Of a stretch of 64,000 nt of DNA, positions 8,700-15,979 are shown in pieces. Numbering within the stretch: the first letter of the stretch is position 1; every line of letters begins with the position of its first letter. Made by a program: the position numbers and the translations under genes. The stretch is from Microbacterium thalli (lineage in GTDB: Bacteria > Actinomycetota > Actinomycetes > Actinomycetales > Microbacteriaceae). Below the pieces are notes generated by a model. That model did not search any database, was not told the origin of the DNA, and worked only from the letters and a program-made list of their open reading frames with translations. The DNA is taken from the NCBI RefSeq assembly GCF_028737325.1, contig NZ_JAQZCH010000002.1, forward strand, positions 496,001 to 560,000. Reading direction: 5' to 3'.

Positions 8700-8938
8700 G
8701 CGACGAGCTCGACCTGGACGCCCTAGTAGCGGGCGGCGCTCTCGACTCGCAGGAGGAGCGGCGGCGTCAACGGCTGCAAACGCTCGCCGTCGTGGCCGAC
8801 CATGCGTTCCGCACCGATGTGTCGTACTCCATCGACATGGCCAAGGCCGGATGGGAGGCGGTCGAGGGGAGGGCGGCGCGGGCGAAGGCGGCGAAGGCCC
8901 GTGCCGCGAGACGGCGCATGTCCAGAGGTGCGTTGTAG
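8696..8938 (+). CDS. Small basic protein coupled to the integrase; candidate recombination directionality factor
   Basis: An 80-residue protein whose GTG start overlaps the integrase stop (GTGA), so it is co-translated. The N-terminal third is acidic (SDELDLDALVAG), the middle helical, and the C-terminus very rich in Arg, Ala and Lys. I do not recognise the family. Small, charged proteins beside large serine integrases are often excision factors; that role is inference from position and size only. Confidence 0.6.
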   Translation: MSDELDLDALVAGGALDSQEERRRQRLQTLAVVADHAFRTDVSYSIDMAKAGWEAVEGRAARAKAAKARAARRRMSRGAL

Positions 8939-8981
8939 CTATCGCGGCCCGCTCGCCCGGCGCTGCGCGCCGTTGTCCCGG

Positions 8982-9842
8982 CTAGGCGGCTGTGTTCGAC
9001 CGAAGCTGGGGAATGCCAGCAATCGAGATGCCCCGGCTAGTCACCATGAGTTCTGTCCCGACTCGCTTGACTGCGGCGGTGTAGTTCAAGTCGAACGAGT
9101 ACTGAGGGAAGCCCTCGTAGAGGCTCTCGATCTGAGGAACGAGGTCGTAGGTGAGTACCCAAGGCTGTTCCAGTCCTCGCACGACCGTGGCCAGCGCTGC
9201 ATGATCCTCGGCAGTGTAGAAGTTCGTATAGAGCCCCGACCCCTTGCCGAAGTACGGCGGATCGATGAAGTGCACAACCCGGTCGGTACGCTCGGCCATG
9301 CCGCGGAGGAAATCCTGTCCGTCCTCGCGAGTGATGGAGATCGAGCGCTTGTACCGTGCGATGCGCTCGATCTTCTCGATGATGACCTCTTTCTGGAACC
9401 GGCAGTCGAGCTTGTAGTCGCCCTCTTGGCTCATACCGCCGATGACGCCGCCCTTGATCACGCCCGACCGGTTGGTGCGGTTGAGAAACAGCGTGGCGAA
9501 CGCCAACTCCAGGGAAGGCTCATCCTTCATCGCGCGATAGTTCTCGCGCTGTGCGAACCACTCATCCATGGTGATGGGGGTGTCATCGACGAGCCGCACA
9601 AGCTCGTCGGTGCGATTGAGCATCGCATCCCACAGAGAGTAGATCCCCGGGTCTATGTCGTTCAGTACGATCCGGCGCACGACGCCCTCGAACAGCAATG
9701 ACAACGCCAAGCCGCCGCCGCCAGCGAACGGCTCGGCGTACGTGGTCTTACGGAGACCGTTGTCCATGAGTAGGGGCTGCGCGAGGCGGAAGAGAGCCGT
9801 CTTGCCGCCCGGGTATCGAAGGGGTGAGGGAGTAGAAGGCAT
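8982..9842 (-). CDS. D12-class DNA adenine methyltransferase (Dam-like)
   Basis: A 286-residue enzyme starting at ATG 9842. Motif X RYPGGK is at residues 9-14, motif I AEPFAGGGGLALSLL at about 35-49, and motif IV FIDPPYFGKG at about 195-204. These define alpha-class N6-adenine methyltransferases that use S-adenosylmethionine. The gene lies 29 bases downstream of the ParB-like gene on the same strand, so they form one transcript. There is no adjacent type II nuclease, so it may be an orphan methylase or part of a non-classical restriction or defence pair. Confidence 0.88.
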   Translation of the reverse strand: MPSTPSPLRYPGGKTALFRLAQPLLMDNGLRKTTYAEPFAGGGGLALSLLFEGVVRRIVLNDIDPGIYSLWDAMLNRTDELVRLVDDTPITMDEWFAQRENYRAMKDEPSLELAFATLFLNRTNRSGVIKGGVIGGMSQEGDYKLDCRFQKEVIIEKIERIARYKRSISITREDGQDFLRGMAERTDRVVHFIDPPYFGKGSGLYTNFYTAEDHAALATVVRGLEQPWVLTYDLVPQIESLYEGFPQYSFDLNYTAAVKRVGTELMVTSRGISIAGIPQLRSNTAA

Positions 9843-9871
9843 AGCTATGAGTTCCGTCTGGAGCCGCGGGG

Positions 9872-11290
9872 TCAGACTGGGCTGATCGGGGGCTCGGCGT
9901 TGGAGGCGATGAAGGCCAAGATGGGCTCGATCTCGTCCCACTTGATAGTCAAAGTCTCCCACTCCGGGAAGGCCGATCCGTGCGCGACAAGGCCCAGGTA
10001 GAACGCGCTGTAGACGTACCCGGCCTCGGAAACTTGGCTCTTCAGCAAGCCCAGCGAGCTGTTCTCCGCCTTCGTCAGGGAAACATCACCGGCCTTCTTG
10101 TCCTTCTCGATCCGGGTCAGCACTCGATGGACGAGTAGGTGCAGCTTGTCGTGGTGCGAGATCTTCTCTTCTCGCGTCTCCAGGTAAGCAACGGTGACGG
10201 ATTCGAGGAACACACGAACCATGAGCGCGGCGGACAGGGGTGAGTCCTTCCGGGCCTTGCGCAGTTCATCAAGAACGCGACGCAGCCGGTTGCTCCGCAG
10301 ACTCGGCGTAAACGTGTCGGGGATCAGCTTGGGTCGCTTGCTGGGATGAGGCGGCTTCGCGCCGGGCTTGGGTGGCTCATTAGATCCCCCATCCTCGTCG
10401 TCGGGATCTTCCGTGGTCGAGCCTCCGCCACCAGTGCCGCCACTACCCGTGCCGCCACCTTCCTGTCCGGCAGGCTCGTTTTGGCCATCATCATCCAGAT
10501 CAGCGTCCGTGATGGTCACGAGATGCTGTTCGGCGTACGTCTTCCGCTCACTGCTACTGGTCCGCGACGTAGCCCCGTTCGAGTGACTGATGATGTCTTG
10601 GAGAAGCTGCGCGAGGCGGCGGTCGAAGAGAGCTTGCGTTCCCAGGAACTTGAACTCCTCGTCCGCCCTGCCCGTGGTGATTCCGAGCCCGTGCGAGCGA
10701 ACGAAGGGGTTCGAGACGAACCGGGTGATGGTCGTCAAGATCCCCTCGGAGTCCGCCTTGGTGACGATCCCCTTGTCCTGCGCATACTCCAGGAGCGCCA
10801 AGGCCAAGCCGTTACCCGTCTTGTCGCCGTACCGACGCGCGAGCTGCACCGTGTTCCAGGGGCGCGGACCGACCCCATTGCCAGGACCGGCGTGCTTGCG
10901 GTCGATCCACAGATCGGCCTCTTCCTTATCCTCAAAGACGATTAGCTCGATGCTGACGTTGTCGGGGTTGAAGGTCTTGTGTAGTCGATCAAACGACTTG
11001 CGTTCTTTCGAGGGAGCCAGGCTCGGATCGTGGAGGAGGATCAGTCCGCACAAGCGACGGTTTCCCTCCAAGATCGTGTAGCCACCCTCCGGCGCTGCGA
11101 TGGCTCCGAACTTGTCGAGCGGGCTCAGTCCGTTGGAAGCGATGTCCCTGGCCAAGGCCAGCACGCTTTCCTTCTCCACGAGGTATTTGATGATGTCGCG
11201 GCGTGCCATGCCGGACTCGTGTCGCGGGTTGTCGGGATCGAGGTCCAGATCCGCAAGATCATCCCACTCGATAGTTACAAGTTCCGGCAA
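9872..11290 (-). CDS. ParB-N-like protein with Gly/Asp-rich linker and helical C-terminal domain
   Basis: A 472-residue protein. The start is TTG 11290, just after GGGGGAG; a later in-frame ATG would remove the beta-strand that opens the fold. Residues 10-110 look like a ParB/sulfiredoxin domain: LDPDNPRH, then YTILEGNRRLCGLILL, the phosphate-binding loop of that fold. A low-complexity linker (GGGTGSGGTGGGG) near 280-330 leads to a helical domain from about 335 to the end with RVFLESVTVAYLE. ParB-fold proteins are CTPases, nucleases or modification specificity factors. With the methylase downstream, a DNA-modification or defence role is plausible but unproven. Confidence 0.65.
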   Translation of the reverse strand: MPELVTIEWDDLADLDLDPDNPRHESGMARRDIIKYLVEKESVLALARDIASNGLSPLDKFGAIAAPEGGYTILEGNRRLCGLILLHDPSLAPSKERKSFDRLHKTFNPDNVSIELIVFEDKEEADLWIDRKHAGPGNGVGPRPWNTVQLARRYGDKTGNGLALALLEYAQDKGIVTKADSEGILTTITRFVSNPFVRSHGLGITTGRADEEFKFLGTQALFDRRLAQLLQDIISHSNGATSRTSSSERKTYAEQHLVTITDADLDDDGQNEPAGQEGGGTGSGGTGGGGSTTEDPDDEDGGSNEPPKPGAKPPHPSKRPKLIPDTFTPSLRSNRLRRVLDELRKARKDSPLSAALMVRVFLESVTVAYLETREEKISHHDKLHLLVHRVLTRIEKDKKAGDVSLTKAENSSLGLLKSQVSEAGYVYSAFYLGLVAHGSAFPEWETLTIKWDEIEPILAFIASNAEPPISPV

Positions 11291-11430
11291 GGCTCCCCCA
11301 AGTCGTGTACGGCGCTAATTCTGGAAATCTAGCGGTCCGAGAAAGGATCCGGGGAAGCGCTCGCCGCCTTCATCCAGAATCCGCATGCCGACCTATCGGT
11401 ACGACGGATCGTTCCGGTACGTTCCTGGTC

Positions 11431-11631
11431 ATGACTTGGGTAGACGACATCTTCAACGCGGCGGCTGCGGCGAACGGCGGCGTAGTTCGGCGCTCTCTCG
11501 CGTCCGTGCATCAGTACGCATCGGTGCAGGAAGTGGTGGATGGGGCTCTCGCTCGTGGCTTTCACGTCATCGAGACCGGGGATCAGCTTGTTGTCCTGTG
11601 CCACACAGGCGGGATGACTGTTCTCTGCTGA
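11431..11631 (+). CDS. Small hypothetical protein
   Basis: A 66-residue protein from ATG 11431: MTWVDDIFNAAAAANGGVVR, then a helix-turn-like region and a C-terminal beta-rich part ending VLCHTGGMTVLC. It resembles small phage and element proteins with the pattern GGxVRRS...GFHVIxTGxQLVVLC that I have seen without a function. It is the only plus-strand gene between the methylase pair and the resolvase. Confidence 0.45.
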   Translation: MTWVDDIFNAAAAANGGVVRRSLASVHQYASVQEVVDGALARGFHVIETGDQLVVLCHTGGMTVLC

Positions 11632-11661
11632 TCGAACGTCACGCTCGGTTGTAGCCGGGTC

Positions 11662-12255
11662 TCACTTCGCGGCGGCGATGTAGCGATAGACGGTCGGGGC
11701 GCTGACGCCCAGCGTCTTGGCGATATCAGCGACCTTCTCGCCCTCGTCGGAGAGGCGCACGGCCAGCGCCGCTTTCTTGTCGTCCAGGGCGCGAGGACGG
11801 CCCCCCACGCGTCCCTGCGCCTTGGCCTCGGCGAGCCCCGCTTTGGTGCGTCGCTGGATGAAGCGGCGCTCCATCTGAGCGAAGATCGCGAGGACACCCA
11901 TCATCATCTCTCCAGCGTCTGTGGTGCTGTCCACGTTGTCGGCCAAGGCTCGCACGTGGATGCCACGGGCGCGAAGATCTGCGATGGTCATAATGACGTG
12001 TCCAGCGTCTCGACCCAGCCGGTCGAGTTCGGAGACCACAACCACGTCGCCCTCGGTGAGGTTTGTCATCATGCGGTCGAATTCGGGGCGACTGCGCTTC
12101 GCTCCGCTCTGAGCATGGTCGATGTAGAGCGCGTGACGATTGATGCCCTGCCCGTGGAGTGAGGTGAGCTGACGGGCCTCGTCTTGCTTGTCCGTGCTAA
12201 CGCGGGCGTAACCCACAACGGTGCCGGTCGTGGTCGGTGCGGTGGTCTCGGGCAT
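11662..12255 (-). CDS. Small serine recombinase (resolvase/invertase type)
   Basis: A 197-residue protein with the catalytic Ser at position 20 in GYARVSTDKQ, then VSELDRLGRDAGH and the long E-helix, then a C-terminal helix-turn-helix (DEGEKVADIAKTLGVSAPTV). Length and layout match Tn3-type resolvases and Hin-type invertases. No transposase accompanies it. It may resolve island multimers or be a transposon remnant. A second, different resolvase is in island 2 at 22188-22748. Confidence 0.88.
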   Translation of the reverse strand: MPETTAPTTTGTVVGYARVSTDKQDEARQLTSLHGQGINRHALYIDHAQSGAKRSRPEFDRMMTNLTEGDVVVVSELDRLGRDAGHVIMTIADLRARGIHVRALADNVDSTTDAGEMMMGVLAIFAQMERRFIQRRTKAGLAEAKAQGRVGGRPRALDDKKAALAVRLSDEGEKVADIAKTLGVSAPTVYRYIAAAK

Positions 12256-12419
12256 GTGTCGAGATTATCAATACTCGTGTTACGCAAGCAACCGCCCGCG
12301 TCAAGTTCCGGATACGAGTTTTGAGAGGTCTATCCTCGGCGTGTCGCGGTCGATCAGTCACTCGCTGCGGTTCTCAACAACTGATCGTTATTGGCGTCCG
12401 GTCCAGCTTGCTGTCGGGA

Positions 12420-12665
12420 TCAGATGCCCCGCATGGGCTTCCCCCTCCAGGCCCCGCCCCAGTAGCCCGCCATGGTGTGGGGTCTCGCCGTCGTCGCATA
12501 GTCGCGGCAGGTGTCGAGGATGGGGCACGCGCTGCACACATTCTGCAACTGCCTGGTGAGTGCCACGCTGCGCCCGTCGCTGATGAACCTGCTGTCGTTT
12601 GCACACAACGGTGTCGTCGTGGCCAGGGCGTCCTGGAGAGCCGCCCATGCGTTCGCCGCGCTCAT
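12420..12665 (-). CDS. WhiB-like iron-sulfur transcription factor
   Basis: An 81-residue protein with the four cluster-binding Cys of the family (C21, C44, C47, C53; CSACPILDTC) and the MAGYWGG turn that contacts the sigma factor. The basic tail is short (WRGKPMRGI). Such proteins are frequent in actinobacterial phages and elements. Its ATG overlaps the stop of the upstream gene (ATGA). It could control the island's own operon. Confidence 0.85.
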   Translation of the reverse strand: MSAANAWAALQDALATTTPLCANDSRFISDGRSVALTRQLQNVCSACPILDTCRDYATTARPHTMAGYWGGAWRGKPMRGI

Positions 12666-13135
12666 CGTCCAACGAAGGCCTGGCGTAGCTCGCGGAGCTG
12701 TGACGCCGGTAGGCCGACAAGCTCCAGCACCCCGCGCTCGGAGGACACGAGCACCTGGACGTGACCGGCGTGGTCGCTGGCATCGAGGTGAGCGACGACG
12801 GCCACGTGGCGACCGTCACGTGCGCGAGAGGTGCGCACGATCACATCCCGGGGAACGCGCACCTCGTCGTCACCGACCCTGATCCAGGGTCCGCTCGTGT
12901 CAGTGAACCGCGGGGCAACCAGCTTGGGCTCGCCCGCCCGGAGAAGGCCCTCCAGTGCTTCGGCGGGCGTCCGGGCGTCCTGAGGTCGGCGCGGCGCTGA
13001 GCGGGGCGCTGAGGGCTGCTGAGCGGGGGCTGCGGTGGGGACCGGCTGCGACTGCTGCGGCGCCCGTGAGTACCCGGGCGCGTTCAGCCCGCTGCTTCTG
13101 AACGGGTGGATTGTGCGAGCGTGCTTCGTTCTCAT
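12662..13135 (-). CDS. Hypothetical protein with Pro/Gln/Ala-rich N-terminus
   Basis: A 157-residue protein from ATG 13135, after a leader with a long hairpin. Residues 20-55 are low complexity (PQQSQPVPTAAPAQQPSAP). The C-terminal 90 residues look like a small beta domain (VLVSSERGVLELVGLP) ending in a helix. I do not recognise the family. It is translationally coupled to the whiB-like gene downstream (ATGA), which suggests joint regulation. Confidence 0.6.
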   Translation of the reverse strand: MRTKHARTIHPFRSSGLNAPGYSRAPQQSQPVPTAAPAQQPSAPRSAPRRPQDARTPAEALEGLLRAGEPKLVAPRFTDTSGPWIRVGDDEVRVPRDVIVRTSRARDGRHVAVVAHLDASDHAGHVQVLVSSERGVLELVGLPASQLRELRQAFVGR

Positions 13136-13159
13136 GGTCGTCGTCCTGTCAGTGGAAGG

Positions 13160-13218
13160 GACCGACCGGGCGCGGATTCCTTGACACCAGCCCATTGGTT
13201 AGGTGCGCCCGGTCGGTC
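13160..13218. repeat. 14-bp perfect inverted repeat in the leader of the 13135-12420 operon
   Basis: Bases 13160-13173 pair with 13205-13218. The 31-nt spacer contains TTGACA on the plus strand. Position 25 bases upstream of a start codon suggests an operator or a leader hairpin. Confidence 0.5.
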
Positions 13219-13229
13219 GTAGAAAGGCC

Positions 13230-13257
13230 GGGGCGGCGGGAACTGAACCGCCGCCCC
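13230..13257 (-). terminator. GC-rich stem-loop, terminator for the 15793-13359 operon
   Basis: A 10-bp perfect stem (13230-13239 with 13248-13257) and 8-nt loop, followed on the minus strand by GGCCTTTC. It lies 100 bases past the stop of the last gene. Confidence 0.6.
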
Positions 13258-13358
13258 GGGGTGCTGGCGTCGGGGACCTAAACCCTCGGCCAACGGACCG
13301 CGGTGAGGAGACCGATCACCTGCCGCGGGGCTTTGTGTAGTTGTAGGACCGCGGTGGT

Positions 13359-13730
13359 TCAGGGGGACGCCTGAGCGGCGCGGAGGAGCTTGGCGAAGTG
13401 GTCGAGGCCCACGATGACGTAGCTCTCGGGGATGGGCCGCTCGGCGCGGTACTGCACGAACGCGCTCACCTCGGTGCCGTTCACCGCCCCCGCGCGACGG
13501 GCGCTGTCGAGGTCGTCGGCCAGGCGGTGCTGTAGGCGGCTGCTCACGTCGAGATGTACGCCCGGCAGCCCTTGGATGTCGGGCTCCAGCGCGGTCTCGA
13601 ACGAGTCGCTGATGCGGCCCGCGTACGGCTTCGGCGTCGTCTCGAACCCCTCGGTCCCCAGGTAGCCACTCACGAGGTTGCGCACCGCGTGCGAAATCGC
13701 TCGATTGCGGTTCCCCGCCGCGCCGCTCAT
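13359..13730 (-). CDS. Possible PD-(D/E)XK-fold (Holliday-resolvase-like) protein, catalytic core degenerate
   Basis: A 123-residue protein with a layout like small phage resolvases: an N-terminal helix, EPDIQGLPGVHLDVSSRL (about residues 49-66), a helix rich in Ala/Arg, then SAFVQYRAERPIPESYVIVG and a final helix. In the family the core reads D...(D/E)xK; here the Asp is present but the second motif is DVS, so the lysine is missing. It may be an inactive DNA-binding relative. It overlaps the gene upstream by 4 bases. Confidence 0.45.
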   Translation of the reverse strand: MSGAAGNRNRAISHAVRNLVSGYLGTEGFETTPKPYAGRISDSFETALEPDIQGLPGVHLDVSSRLQHRLADDLDSARRAGAVNGTEVSAFVQYRAERPIPESYVIVGLDHFAKLLRAAQASP

Positions 13731-14365
13731 TCGCGGCCCTCGCTATACCCGCCGCGTTCCTGGGGTGCGTACGTCGAGGCCTGCCGGACTCCAGCCGCAC
13801 GAATCCGGCCCTGCTGCTCCTCGGCGGCGCGCACGGAGGGATCAGTCGCCTTGTTCAGTGTCGTCGCCGTGTCCGGCGCGGCACCGAACCGGCGCTGTAC
13901 CTCAGCGAGCGCGGCACGGCGTGCGTCTTCGGTCGGGAGCGCCCACGCCTCGCGACGAGCCTGCTCGCGGGCGACGCGCCATTCCGCCGAGCCGTAGGTC
14001 CACGGGTCGAGGTCGGCGGGCGCGGGGCCGGGTGCGAATCTGACTTCGCCATACTTCTCGATCTGAGCCTCGGGGTCGTGCACGAGCGCGACGCCGGAGT
14101 ACTGGCCGAACCGATTCTTCGACAGTTCCAGCATCGCGTCTGTGATCGTGAACGTCTGGCCGCGCGTGAGGACGGTGCCGCCGTAGGGTCCACCTGTGGC
14201 GAGGGTTGTACCGGTGACGAGCGCGTGCACCTGCTCACCGGCACGAGGCAGACGAAGGGGCGCCGACGAGGCGGCGCTCGGCGTCGTGGGGGTCGAGGTG
14301 TCCAGGGCGGCCACGGCCTCGCGCGCCTCGCGCAGACGGCGCTCGCCGATGGTCTCGGTGCTCAT
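13727..14365 (-). CDS. Hypothetical island protein
   Basis: A 212-residue protein, second to last in a tightly overlapping operon (ATGA at both ends). The N-terminus is helical (RRLREAREAVAAL), the middle has GTVLTRGQTFTITDAMLELS, and the C-terminal third is rich in Arg, Ala and Glu with a coiled-coil look. No cysteine cluster, signal peptide or membrane helix. I do not recognise it. Confidence 0.55.
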   Translation of the reverse strand: MSTETIGERRLREAREAVAALDTSTPTTPSAASSAPLRLPRAGEQVHALVTGTTLATGGPYGGTVLTRGQTFTITDAMLELSKNRFGQYSGVALVHDPEAQIEKYGEVRFAPGPAPADLDPWTYGSAEWRVAREQARREAWALPTEDARRAALAEVQRRFGAAPDTATTLNKATDPSVRAAEEQQGRIRAAGVRQASTYAPQERGGYSEGRE

Positions 14366-14925
14366 GATGCGATCTCATTTCTCGAATCGGTTCGGGCCTG
14401 GGCTCGGAGGTCGTCGGCGACCAAAGGGCGGTGCATCCGGTCCAGCTCAGCGGCGATGCGCTCGGCCACCTCGGGATCGTGACGAGCTAGGCGGTAGACG
14501 GCTGCGGTCACGTCCCGGAACGCCGCCCGGAGCTGAACCTCGGCCTCGCTGGTCTCGCCCATGGCGGTAAGCATGCCCAGCGCCCTCACCTCGGCGTCCC
14601 CGGCTCGGATGACGACGGTGTGGTCGCTGCTCGCCAGCGCGGCCAGGGCCGTCTCCCTCGCCCGCTGGGCTGCGTCTACGATGCGTGCGGCGATTGTGGT
14701 GGCGTCGAGGCCCGTCACGCGCTCCACGGCATCCTGGAGCTGCGCTGGGAGGTGGCCTGCCTGGATGTGGTGGCGGAGCGAATCCCTGCCAGGTGCCCCG
14801 GACTGTCGGGCAATGCGGGAAATCGGCGTCCCGCTGGCCAACGCGCTCTCGACCGCGGTGCGCTGCGGCGACGGCAGTGCGCAGACGGCGCAAGGGCGTC
14901 CACGGCGGGCGGGTGCGTCGGTCAT
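14362..14925 (-). CDS. Hypothetical protein with N-terminal CxxC-type finger and HTH-like region
   Basis: A 187-residue protein. The first 60 residues hold PCAVCALPSPQRTAVESALA, a Cys pair followed by a helix-turn-helix-like stretch (SGTPISRIARQSG) and HHIQAGHLP, which together could form a zinc-stabilised DNA-binding head. The rest is a long Ala-rich helical region. The layout recalls small terminase-like or element-control proteins, but I cannot place it in a family. Confidence 0.5.
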   Translation of the reverse strand: MTDAPARRGRPCAVCALPSPQRTAVESALASGTPISRIARQSGAPGRDSLRHHIQAGHLPAQLQDAVERVTGLDATTIAARIVDAAQRARETALAALASSDHTVVIRAGDAEVRALGMLTAMGETSEAEVQLRAAFRDVTAAVYRLARHDPEVAERIAAELDRMHRPLVADDLRAQARTDSRNEIAS

Positions 14926-14998
14926 ATCAGGGATATCGACCGCTACCGGCGTTCGACGCGATCCAGCGTCGGAACGTGCTGGAGAGAGTCCAGGTGGG

Positions 14999-15013
14999 GC
15001 GCGTTACGCGCTA
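14999..15013 (+). repeat. 15-bp near-palindromic repeat, copy 1
   Basis: GCGCGTTACGCGCTA, overlapping the stop codon of the gene at 15011-15793. Copies at 15221-15235 (exact reverse complement) and 15915-15929 (one mismatch). Confidence 0.6.
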
Positions 15014-15793
15014 ACCGCGCTCCCGAAGAGCTCGCCTCATCCGATCCACGGTGCTCGGGGAGCGGCCCAGTGTCCGAGCCTGCGCGGCCACGGTCAGCCC
15101 GTCCAGTGCTGCAAGTGCGTCCAGATCATGGTCGGTCCACGAGGGGCGGCGCTTGGACGTACGGCCTCCCTTGGCCCCGCGCCGCCTCATTTCCAGAATC
15201 CAATCCGGAGACCAGTTGTCTAGCGCGTAACGCGCACAAGATCGGGCCACACTCTCAATCGCCCGCTCGCCGTCCAAGTAGGTCTGGCGCACTCGGGAGG
15301 GCTCGCGCACGTCGCCGTACTCCTGGACGTAGACGAGAGGCCAGCACTGCTGCTCCAAGTAGCGCTCCAGCGCCAGCACGAGCAGATCGTGCTCGGGAGG
15401 CTCCAGGCCGTCACGGCATCGGTCGTTCAGCACACGGCGGCTAAGGCGACGGAGGTGGAGCCGAACCACGTCGAAGAGGTCGGCCTGTCCACGACGGCGG
15501 AAGGGGCGACGCATCGCCTTGCGGTTGCGTCGGGCCGCACGAGCTGCCACAAGGTCCACGACGAGGGCGTCGATCTCCTCATCCCTATACGCCCTGGAAG
15601 GTCGTAGGTTATCTGACGTGCTCAGCGGGTACTGAGTCGCGCTAACCGATGTGCGCTTATCTGACGCGTTCGCACTACCCGGCCAGACGCGCATCTCGGC
15701 CAGCGTGAGCTTCCGTGAACGTCGCGCGGTAACCGGCGTCGGGTCCGGGTAGGCGAGGAGTTCGTCGAGGGTGAGGTCGTCGAGTACGCTCAT
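15011..15793 (-). CDS. DNA-binding protein with C-terminal HTH, possible replication or control protein
   Basis: A 260-residue basic protein. The C-terminus has GAKGGRTSKRRPSWTDHDLD followed by LTVAAQARTLGRSPSTVDRM, a clear helix-turn-helix. The middle is helical (HDLLVLALERYLEQQ) and the first 110 residues are Ser/Thr/Arg-rich. It is the first gene of the leftward operon and carries copies of a 15-bp palindrome at its promoter, inside it and at its end, so it could bind those sites to regulate itself or to start replication. The family is not recognised with confidence. Confidence 0.55.
   Translation of the reverse strand: MSVLDDLTLDELLAYPDPTPVTARRSRKLTLAEMRVWPGSANASDKRTSVSATQYPLSTSDNLRPSRAYRDEEIDALVVDLVAARAARRNRKAMRRPFRRRGQADLFDVVRLHLRRLSRRVLNDRCRDGLEPPEHDLLVLALERYLEQQCWPLVYVQEYGDVREPSRVRQTYLDGERAIESVARSCARYALDNWSPDWILEMRRRGAKGGRTSKRRPSWTDHDLDALAALDGLTVAAQARTLGRSPSTVDRMRRALRERG
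15221..15235 (-). repeat. 15-bp near-palindromic repeat, copy 2
   Basis: TAGCGCGTAACGCGC, exact reverse complement of copy 1, inside the coding sequence of the HTH protein. Confidence 0.6.
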
Positions 15794-15914
15794 CGAGAGA
15801 CATTCCTATGACCGCCTCAGTCCCTGCCAGGACGGGGCGGTCTTCTCATGCCCCGGACGGATGAGCAGATCGTACCTCAGGTTGAGAACGGCCGCTGACC
15901 TGGGGTTTATTAGT

Positions 15915-15929
15915 GCGCGTCACGCGCTA
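15915..15929 (+). promoter_or_regulatory. 15-bp near-palindromic repeat, copy 3, upstream of the HTH gene
   Basis: GCGCGTCACGCGCTA, 14 of 15 matching copy 1, 120 bases upstream of the start codon at 15793, where an operator would be expected. Confidence 0.5.
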
Positions 15930-15979
15930 ACGCTGTGATCAGCGTTCTCCCCGGGGCCGCGTTGGTGGTCATGCAGGTC

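Noticed and set aside
13229..13300. tRNA-like segment on the minus strand with GGTTCAGTTCCC
   Set aside because: The T-arm-like hairpin has an 8-nt loop and a 10-bp stem, and no acceptor, D or anticodon arms can be drawn. It is a terminator.
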